A stretch of 22,301 nt of DNA from Bacteroidales bacterium (GTDB taxonomy: Bacteria; Bacteroidota; Bacteroidia; Bacteroidales; P3). The first letter of the stretch is position 1. Every line of letters starts with the position of its first letter. Below are positions 16,878 through 22,301 of the stretch, piece by piece. The notes below the pieces were generated by a model. That model was not told the origin of the DNA. It made no database searches and saw only the letters and a program-made list of their open reading frames with translations. Where the stretch lies: the NCBI GenBank assembly GCA_017618625.1, contig JAFZTV010000100.1, forward strand, positions 1 through 22,301, written 5' to 3'. The position numbers and the translations under genes were made by a program.

Positions 16878-16910
16878 GTGAGCAGAAGGTGAGCAGAAGG
16901 TAAGCAAAAC
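16878..16910. repeat. 11-bp tandem repeats (GTGAGCAGAAG)
   Basis: Two perfect copies (16878-16888, 16889-16899) are followed by a third with three changes, GTAAGCAAAAC (16900-16910). Period and copy number equal those of the array at 4892-4924, but the sequence differs. Confidence 0.85.
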
Positions 16911-16951
16911 CTGTAAATATATCTCACTGTTCCACAGAATGTTATAAGCCC

Positions 16952-16959
16952 TATTTTTG
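16952..16959 (+). promoter_or_regulatory. Possible distal -7 box upstream of cysS
   Basis: TATTTTTG matches TAnnTTTG, but no good -33 element lies 19-20 bases upstream. It is about 190 bases before the cysS start. An alternative distal promoter is possible but weakly supported in this AT-rich stretch. Confidence 0.2.
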
Positions 16960-17113
16960 CCGTTTTTTGCAACAACAAAAACACTTAATCCACACATTTT
17001 CAAACCTTTGACTTTCACAAAAATCTACCTTAAAATTTCATTTCTGCGCCTTCATTTCGCCCCTTTCAACTTTCAAGGTCCGAACCCAAACGTCTTATTT
17101 CCCATCTTTTTCG

Positions 17114-17121
17114 TACCTTTG
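17114..17121 (+). promoter_or_regulatory. cysS promoter -7 box
   Basis: TACCTTTG matches the Bacteroidota -7 consensus exactly. Transcription would start near 17128, leaving a leader of roughly 18 bases before the ATG at 17146. No clear -33 element was found at the expected distance. Confidence 0.6.
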
Positions 17122-17145
17122 CAAAAAATTCAAACTCTTACCGAT

Positions 17146-18627
17146 ATGCAACAGTTGCTAGTTTACAATACTTTAACCCACCAGAAAGAGCTTTTCAAAC
17201 CCGTCCACGAAGGTCGCGTCGGCATGTACGTCTGCGGTCCCACCGTTTACGGTGACGGACACCTCGGCCACGCTCGTCCGGCCATCACCTTCGATGTGCT
17301 TTACCGCTATCTGCTGCATATCGGCTACAAGGTGCGCTACGTACGCAACATCACCGACGTGGGACACCTCGAGCACGATGCCGACGAGGGCGAGGACAAG
17401 ATTGCAAAGAAAGCCCGTCTCGAACAGCTCGAACCCATGGAGGTGGCCCAATACTACACCAACCGCTACCACGCGGCGATGGACAAGCTCAACGTCCTCC
17501 GTCCCAGCATCGAACCCCTCGCCAGCGGTCACATCATCGAGCAGATCGAGCTCGTGAAGAAGATTCTCGACAAAGGCTACGCCTACGAGAGCAACGGAAG
17601 TGTCTATTTCAACCTCCGCAAATATCAGGAAGACTTCAAAGCCTATGGTCGTCTCAGCGGCCGAGTGCTCGACGAGATGCTCTCCACCACCCGCGACCTC
17701 GACGGGCAGTGCGAGAAACATGAAACTATGGATTTCGCCCTCTGGAAGAAAGCCTCTCCCGAACACATCATGCGCTGGCCGTCCCCCTGGAGTGACGGTT
17801 TCCCGGGTTGGCACACCGAGTGCACCGCTATGGGCACCAAATATCTCGGCGAGACCTTCGACATACACGGAGGCGGAATGGACCTTATGTTCCCTCATCA
17901 CGAGAGTGAGATAGCACAGCAGACCTCCGTCACCGGTCACGGCCCCTGCCGCTACTGGATGCACAACAACATGATCACCATCAACGGCAAGAAGATGGGC
18001 AAATCGCTCGGCAACTTCATCACCCTCGACGAGTTCTTCAACGGAAGCCACAAGGACGGCGAAGGCAAGGAGATGCTTGATCAGGCCTACTCCCCCATGA
18101 CCATCCGTTTCTTCATCCTTCAGGCCCACTACCGCAGCACCGTCGACTTCAGCAACGAAGCCCTCCAAGCCGCACAGAAAGGTTACGAGCGTCTCATGCA
18201 GGCCTACCACACCCTCGGCAAGCTGCAACCCTCAAAGAGCTCCTCCATCGACGTGAAAGGCTACCGCGAGAAATGCTACGAGGCGATGAACGACGACCTC
18301 AACACACCCATCGTCATCAGCCACCTCTTCGACGCCGCCAAGGTGATTAACACCGTCAACGACCACAACGCCACCCTCACACAAGCCGACATCGACGAGC
18401 TGAAGTCGCTCTTCGACACCTTCGTCTTCGACGTTATGGGTCTCCGCGACGAAGCCTCCTCCGACAACACCGCACTCCTCGACGGACTCATGCAGATGAT
18501 TCTCGATATGCGCGCCACCGCCAAAGCCAACAAAGACTGGGCCACCAGCGACAAGATACGTGATTCGCTCGGCTCTCTCGGAGTGACCGTCAAAGACGGC
18601 AAGGACGGCGCAACCTGGAGTTTGTAG
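17146..18627 (+). CDS. cysS: Cysteinyl-tRNA synthetase
   Basis: This 493-residue class I aminoacyl-tRNA synthetase charges tRNA-Cys in the cytoplasm. The HIGH motif is HLGH (39-42), preceded by the family hallmark YVCGPTVYG (28-36). The KMSKS motif is KMGKS (283-287). The zinc ligands that select cysteine are conserved: C30, C226, H251 and E255. WHTECTAMG (222-230) and [10 protein letters not shown] (249-258) are typical. The DALR-type anticodon-binding region follows (about 335-493). The frame stays open back to 16957, but the ATG at 17146 lies just after the promoter and fits the family N-terminus, so the 63-residue extension is rejected. There is no Shine-Dalgarno. The next gene follows after 43 bases without a terminator. 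Confidence 0.96.
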   Translation: MQQLLVYNTLTHQKELFKPVHEGRVGMYVCGPTVYGDGHLGHARPAITFDVLYRYLLHIGYKVRYVRNITDVGHLEHDADEGEDKIAKKARLEQLEPMEVAQYYTNRYHAAMDKLNVLRPSIEPLASGHIIEQIELVKKILDKGYAYESNGSVYFNLRKYQEDFKAYGRLSGRVLDEMLSTTRDLDGQCEKHETMDFALWKKASPEHIMRWPSPWSDGFPGWHTECTAMGTKYLGETFDIHGGGMDLMFPHHESEIAQQTSVTGHGPCRYWMHNNMITINGKKMGKSLGNFITLDEFFNGSHKDGEGKEMLDQAYSPMTIRFFILQAHYRSTVDFSNEALQAAQKGYERLMQAYHTLGKLQPSKSSSIDVKGYREKCYEAMNDDLNTPIVISHLFDAAKVINTVNDHNATLTQADIDELKSLFDTFVFDVMGLRDEASSDNTALLDGLMQMILDMRATAKANKDWATSDKIRDSLGSLGVTVKDGKDGATWSL

Positions 18628-18670
18628 CATCACAACACAATAACACACCAACACTGTCGTTACAATATAG

Positions 18671-19261
18671 ATGGACGAAACCAAACAGTTATACATCATA
18701 GCCGGTTGCAACGGTGCTGGAAAGACCACTGCCTCCTACACGGTGTTGCCTGAAATCCTCGGTTGTCAGGAGTTCGTCAACGCCGACGAGATAGCGCGAG
18801 GCCTCTCCCCTTTCAACCCCGAGAGCGTCACCATCCAGGCAGGTCGTCTTCTGGTCAAACGGGTCGATGAACTTCTGGCGCAAGGCGCCACCTTCGCCAT
18901 CGAGACCACCCTCTCGCCGCGAACCTACCGCACCCTCATCATCAAAGCCCAGGAGATGGGCTATCGCTGCAGCCTCCTTTATTTCTGGCTCGAATCGCCC
19001 GAGATGGCCGAATTGCGCGTGGCAAAGCGCGTGGAAGCCGGCGGACACGGCGTGCCCACCCATGTAATCCACCGCCGTTACCGTCTTGGCCTCGAGCATC
19101 TGTTCGAGCTCTATATGCCGTGCGTGGACTATTGGGTCCTGTTCGACAACTCGTCGCTCAACCGCGTCCTCGTGGCCGAAGGCGGCAAAGATTTGACCAC
19201 TACTATTCACGACCCTGAAACCTTTCAACAAATAGAAGAATATGTCGGAAGAAGAAGTTAA
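18671..19261 (+). CDS. Zeta-toxin-like P-loop kinase
   Basis: This 196-residue P-loop protein carries Walker A GCNGAGKTT (12-20), then VNADEIARGLSP (37-48), FAIETTLS (75-82) and an arginine-rich lid AKRVEAGGHGVP...HRRY (118-137). This layout is that of zeta-toxin-type kinases, a family including kinases that phosphorylate UDP-N-acetylglucosamine and block wall synthesis. The true substrate here cannot be read from sequence. The gene starts 43 bases after cysS with no promoter seen, so it may ride on the cysS transcript. Its last 20 bases overlap the start of a 74-residue protein. Alternatives are a chaperone-like or metabolic small-molecule kinase. I am confident of the fold family and unsure of toxicity. 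Confidence 0.8.
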   Translation: MDETKQLYIIAGCNGAGKTTASYTVLPEILGCQEFVNADEIARGLSPFNPESVTIQAGRLLVKRVDELLAQGATFAIETTLSPRTYRTLIIKAQEMGYRCSLLYFWLESPEMAELRVAKRVEAGGHGVPTHVIHRRYRLGLEHLFELYMPCVDYWVLFDNSSLNRVLVAEGGKDLTTTIHDPETFQQIEEYVGRRS

Positions 19262-19466
19262 CGAACTGCGCAGTAAAATCTGCTACGGATTGGCCCTCTC
19301 CGACTGGAAGATGTTGAAGGAGAAGTCATCCCGCAACGAGAAAATAGTGACCCGCCACGAGGGAAAGATAGCCATCCTCTCGGCCAAGTACCTCTACCGC
19401 GAACTCTACGGCAACAGCAAGGAGTTCATTCCCATCGAGAGCAACCTCCACTTTATGCCGAAATAA
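19242..19466 (+). CDS. Small partner protein of the zeta-like kinase (possible antitoxin)
   Basis: This 74-residue protein starts inside the kinase gene (20-base overlap, different frame) and is followed by a strong terminator, so the two are coupled. Residues 1-30 look helical (EEEVNELRSKICYGLALSDWKMLKEKS). Residues 31-52 (RNEKIVTRHEGKIAILSAKYL) look like a short beta hairpin with a central G-K-I. This resembles small proteins I recall next to zeta-like ATPases in other bacteria, with a helix followed by '...V-x-x-GKI...A'. The recall could not be checked. No DNA-binding motif is evident. An antitoxin or adaptor role is inference from the arrangement. Confidence 0.7.
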   Translation: MSEEEVNELRSKICYGLALSDWKMLKEKSSRNEKIVTRHEGKIAILSAKYLYRELYGNSKEFIPIESNLHFMPK

Positions 19467-19468
19467 AC

Positions 19469-19511
19469 ATAAAAAGAGCAGGGCAACCCATTCGGATTGC
19501 CCTGCCTTTTT
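19469..19511. terminator. Bidirectional terminator between the kinase module and ftsZ
   Basis: GCAGGGCAA (19478-19486) pairs perfectly with TTGCCCTGC (19497-19505) around a 10-base loop that can close further by a CC/GG pair. A T7 run follows at 19506-19512 for plus-strand transcripts, broken by no other base. An A-rich run (19466-19475) precedes the stem and serves as the U-tract for ftsZ on the minus strand. It sits between converging genes. Confidence 0.92.
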
Positions 19512-19536
19512 TTATGTGCTTACTTATCAGTCGTGT

Positions 19537-21228
19537 TCAATCGGCAGGATTGTCCAGATAACCGTCCTGCGAGCACATCTTGCCGTCACTGCCCAGATAT
19601 GTGGTCGGCATGTCTGATTCAGACAGCGGGGGAAGTGCATTCACATCGCCCATCAACTCCGAGGGCAACATCTGCTCCGCAATCTTCGGTCCCATCGGGT
19701 TGTTGTGCAGAAGGTCGTGCATCCGTTTGATACGCTCCTCGGCGGTGCTCTTCATTTCAGGGCTGAGCGACGGAGTTTCAACCTGCACGCTGGCCGGCTC
19801 TTGCACATCGCTATGCAACGACATGGTCTCTATCGCCATAGCAGTCGGTTTTTCCACTCTATAAGTCAGTGGTTCCTCCTCCACAGCAGCCTCGGCCTCT
19901 TCCTGCACGGCAGCATGGAACGTCATATCCGTATTACTGGTGACATTGACTACGGGCTTGTCTTTGTGAACGAGCTGCATACCGTCGTCGGCACTTTCCT
20001 GGCTGTGCTCGCCAAACTTGAAGCTTATAGCTCCTGGGATGTGCTCTCCCGCCGGCTTTCTGTCAGCCGACGTTTCATCCAATAGCAATAAACGACGCTC
20101 CGCATTAGGCTTGTTCGTAACCACAGTCAGAGGGTCCTCAACACCCTCCTTCTTGATTTCGTTCACAATACTTTTGCTTTTGACATCGTCCAGTTTGTGT
20201 ATCTCACGGCTATCGTTCTTCTTTGCCTCAAAACCAGTGGCAATAAGGGTTATCTTTATCTCTTCAGTCAGTGAGTCATCCACGCCCTGACCCCAAATAA
20301 CATTGGTGTTAGTGCTTCCAGTGAGACGGGTCATGTGGTCTGTTATCTCGCTCAACTCATCAACGGTTATAACATTGCTCTCCGAGTAAGAGATATAGAG
20401 CAGAATGTCTTTTGCACCAGATATGTCGTTGTCGTTGAGCAACTCCGATGTTGTTGCCTTTTCAATGGCATCCTTGGCTCTATTCTCACCTTCTCCAACG
20501 CCGACACCCATAAGCGCCGTGCCGCTACCTGCCATAACTGCGTTGACATCCTCAAAGTCTATGTTGATGTACGAATTGACCGTGATAATCTCCGAAATAC
20601 CTCTTGCTGCCGTGAGAAGCACATCGTCTGCCAAGGCGTATGCCTGCGGCAACGGAAGGTTACCCTTCTTGAGCAGTTTGTCGTTGTTTATGACCAGCAC
20701 CGAATCCACGTGTTTGCGCAGTTCCTCAAGTCCAGCCATAGCCTGTTTCATTCGCTTCATACCCTCGAAGAAGAACGGCATAGTCACAATAGCGACAACA
20801 AGTATTCTTTTGGTATATCCGTCCTGCAGTTCGATTTCCTTCGCCAGTTTGGCAATCACAGGAGCGGCGCCAGTGCCGGTACCGCCGCCCATGCCAGCCG
20901 CGATAAACAGCATCTTGGTGTCTTCCTTCAGCATATTACGCAACTCCTCACTCTTATCTTCAGCTGCTGCACGTGCCACCTCGGGATTATTTCCCGCACC
21001 CATACCGTTGCCAAGCATTATCTTGTTGGGTACAGGGCTCGTGGCGAGTGCTTTCTTGTCGGTGTTGCACACAATGAAGTCAACTCCCGAGATTCCCTGA
21101 CGGAACATGTGGTTGACTGCGTTGTTTCCGCCACCGCCTACTCCGATGACCTTTATGTAAGACGTCTGGTTTTTAGGACATTCGAATACCAGCCCGTCCA
21201 TGTTTTGCATATTATTGTTTGTATCCAT
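19537..21228 (-). CDS. ftsZ: Cell division GTPase FtsZ
   Basis: This 563-residue tubulin homologue forms the division ring. The nucleotide-binding core is intact: GVGGGGNNAVNHM (29-41), tubulin signature GGGTGTGAAP (114-123), and T7-loop N222, D224, D227 (NIDFED) for GTP hydrolysis. The core ends near residue 336. A linker of about 215 residues follows, acidic and probably disordered for most of its length. It contains a helical segment EERIKRMHDLL (497-507) that corresponds to the conserved segment in other Bacteroidota FtsZ. The tail ends GYLDNPAD, resembling the FLHDNVD-type C-terminal peptide of the phylum. The total is clearly longer than the 430-460 residues I recall for Bacteroides and Porphyromonas. 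It is 202 bases downstream of ftsA on the same strand. Confidence 0.97.
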   Translation of the reverse strand: MDTNNNMQNMDGLVFECPKNQTSYIKVIGVGGGGNNAVNHMFRQGISGVDFIVCNTDKKALATSPVPNKIMLGNGMGAGNNPEVARAAAEDKSEELRNMLKEDTKMLFIAAGMGGGTGTGAAPVIAKLAKEIELQDGYTKRILVVAIVTMPFFFEGMKRMKQAMAGLEELRKHVDSVLVINNDKLLKKGNLPLPQAYALADDVLLTAARGISEIITVNSYINIDFEDVNAVMAGSGTALMGVGVGEGENRAKDAIEKATTSELLNDNDISGAKDILLYISYSESNVITVDELSEITDHMTRLTGSTNTNVIWGQGVDDSLTEEIKITLIATGFEAKKNDSREIHKLDDVKSKSIVNEIKKEGVEDPLTVVTNKPNAERRLLLLDETSADRKPAGEHIPGAISFKFGEHSQESADDGMQLVHKDKPVVNVTSNTDMTFHAAVQEEAEAAVEEEPLTYRVEKPTAMAIETMSLHSDVQEPASVQVETPSLSPEMKSTAEERIKRMHDLLHNNPMGPKIAEQMLPSELMGDVNALPPLSESDMPTTYLGSDGKMCSQDGYLDNPAD

Positions 21229-21430
21229 AGTGCTTACTGTTGCTTATTTAATTGAAAACTAGAAAGATATTACATAATCAGTCTTCAGTGTTGAGATTGT
21301 AAAATTACTTATTGCCAATGAGTTATATTTAATCGTTACACATTAGTTATCAACATCTTTATAAACAAATACCACGTATTTTCGTTGCCTTTTCTACTCT
21401 AACCAATACAATCATCGGCAAACCAACACC
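21229..21430. other. AT-rich ftsA-ftsZ intergenic region
   Basis: These 202 bases carry no gene. No exact TAnnTTTG box or terminator hairpin was found on the ftsZ strand. It may be a long untranslated spacer in an ftsA-ftsZ transcript or contain an atypical ftsZ promoter. Confidence 0.5.
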
Positions 21431-22301
21431 TTACTTAATATCATCATCACCGACAATCTTCCACATAAACTCTGTTATTTTCCCCATCAAACTCGGTTTT
21501 TTAGTTCCTTTCGAATCGTCGGGTTTCTCGGGGTCTTCCTTGGGCTTCGGTGTGGGAGATGATACGGGTTCAACCTTGATTGGCTCCGGCTCCTGAACCG
21601 TAGCGGTATTCTCAACCTGTTTTTCCTTGGTTCCCGGCATATTGTTGAGTATGTCGATTATCGACTGATCCTTTGGTTCGGGAGCGACTGGCTGCTCATC
21701 CTGATTGGTAGGTTCTGGCTCTGCCGTCTTTTCCTTTGCACGTCTGGAAGCCAAACGGGCCTCCTCATGCTCAATGCCATATAACACAAGACCTATACCT
21801 GTGGCATACTTAGGATGTGCAAGCTCTGCGTCAGATTCAGCAACGAGATGCTCACTCGGCAGTCCCGTACGTGTGTCCATTCCCGTTATGAGCGATGCAA
21901 ACTCCTTAATATATTTCAGGCTGGCGCCACCTCCCGTGAGGACCAGTCCTGCGCTGAGGTTCTTTCCACTGTAGCCAGCCGTGTTTATCTCGTATGCCAC
22001 CTGCTCCATGATAATCTGCACCCTAGCCTTGATAATGTTGGCCAACACCTTAAGGCCAATCTCCTTGGGCGGCTGATTGCGGATACCTGGTATAGAGACC
22101 GCATCGCCTTCGCGCTCATTGGCTGGCAAACAGGAACCATACTTCACCTTCAGGCTCTCAGCCTGGTCGGGCAGTATGCTACAGCCGCGACGGATATCGC
22201 TTGTGATGGCCTGACCAGCTAGAGGTATGACGGAAGTGTGACGTATGATGCCATCATAGAAAATGGCTATGTCGGTTGTACCACCGCCAATATCCACCAA
22301 T
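21431..22301 (-). CDS. ftsA: Cell division protein FtsA (5' partial)
   Basis: This is the C-terminal 289 residues of an actin-like ATPase that tethers FtsZ to the membrane. The visible part starts at the phosphate-2 region VDIGGGTTDIAIF (2-14) and includes the adenosine motif LTGGGA (121-126). After residue ~187 comes a proline/glutamate-rich linker (about 188-265), then a C-terminal amphipathic helix GKITEFMWKIV (273-283), the membrane-targeting sequence. The first visible codon is TTG inside the gene, not a start; the real N-terminus is beyond the window. The gene order ftsA-ftsZ is that of the end of the division and cell wall cluster. Confidence 0.95.
   Translation of the reverse strand, partial: LVDIGGGTTDIAIFYDGIIRHTSVIPLAGQAITSDIRRGCSILPDQAESLKVKYGSCLPANEREGDAVSIPGIRNQPPKEIGLKVLANIIKARVQIIMEQVAYEINTAGYSGKNLSAGLVLTGGGASLKYIKEFASLITGMDTRTGLPSEHLVAESDAELAHPKYATGIGLVLYGIEHEEARLASRRAKEKTAEPEPTNQDEQPVAPEPKDQSIIDILNNMPGTKEKQVENTATVQEPEPIKVEPVSSPTPKPKEDPEKPDDSKGTKKPSLMGKITEFMWKIVGDDDIK

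Larger units (their letters stand above)
16535..17145. other. 611-base intergenic region between divergent TPR gene and cysS
   Basis: No convincing gene lies here. From left to right it holds the TPR-gene leader (about 100 bases), its promoter (16640-16670), an A9 run (16681-16689), a C-rich G-quadruplex-type tract (16700-16757), degenerate 22-bp units (16759-16824), 11-bp tandem repeats (16878-16910), a second possible plus-strand -7 box (16952-16959), AT-rich sequence, and the cysS promoter (17114-17121). Open frames crossing it have extreme composition and no recognisable protein content. Confidence 0.7.

Noticed and set aside
16957..17145. 63-residue N-terminal extension of CysS from a TTG codon
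   Set aside because: The family N-terminus fits the ATG at 17146, and a consensus -7 box lies between.
17173..18228. Minus-strand open frame of 351 codons opposite cysS
   Set aside because: Val/Glu/Gly-rich shadow of cysS with no domain; cysS motifs are complete in the forward frame.

Overview
The window looks like a chromosomal segment of a Bacteroidota bacterium, most likely order Bacteroidales. The evidence is a giant secreted protein ending in a type B sorting domain of the type IX secretion system (T9SS), promoters of the phylum-specific TAnnTTTG class, an almost complete lack of Shine-Dalgarno sequences, an FtsZ whose tail resembles the Bacteroidota type, and a RecQ with a C-terminal cysteine cluster. 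I cannot name a genus. Base composition is moderately GC-rich in genes, with AT-rich regulatory gaps. No rRNA, tRNA, insertion sequence, integrase, phage gene or CRISPR array was found.

Layout. 1-4818 (+) is the 3' part of a very large adhesin-like T9SS cargo, closed by a strong terminator. 4819-5115 holds that terminator, an 11-bp tandem repeat, a promoter and a leader with a possible pseudoknot. rpsA (5116-6918, +) follows, closed by two hairpins, then recQ (7003-8892, +). Converging on recQ is a minus-strand set: recJ (13253-11412), ettA (11358-9688) and a small secreted protein of unknown function (9615-8899). Further right on the minus strand, a TPR protein (16534-15476) and an OmpA/beta-propeller protein resembling T9SS PorE (15461-13446) form a translationally coupled pair with its own promoter and terminator. 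A 611-base gap (16535-17145) separates them from divergent cysS (17146-18627, +). It holds the two divergent promoters, a G-quadruplex-type C-rich tract and two families of short tandem repeats. Behind cysS lies a zeta-toxin-like kinase (18671-19261, +) overlapping a 74-residue partner (19242-19466, +). A bidirectional terminator separates these from ftsZ (21228-19537, -) and the 3' part of ftsA (from 22301, -), the usual end of a division gene cluster.

How the genes relate. Most are housekeeping: translation (S1, EttA, CysS), DNA repair (RecQ, RecJ) and division (FtsA, FtsZ). The accessory content is the T9SS cargo, the PorE-like envelope pair and the kinase/small-protein module. The observations most worth following are the possible pseudoknot in the rpsA leader, the toxin-antitoxin-like pair after cysS, the recurring 11/22-bp intergenic repeats with the adjacent G-rich tract, and the long linkers in both FtsA and FtsZ.
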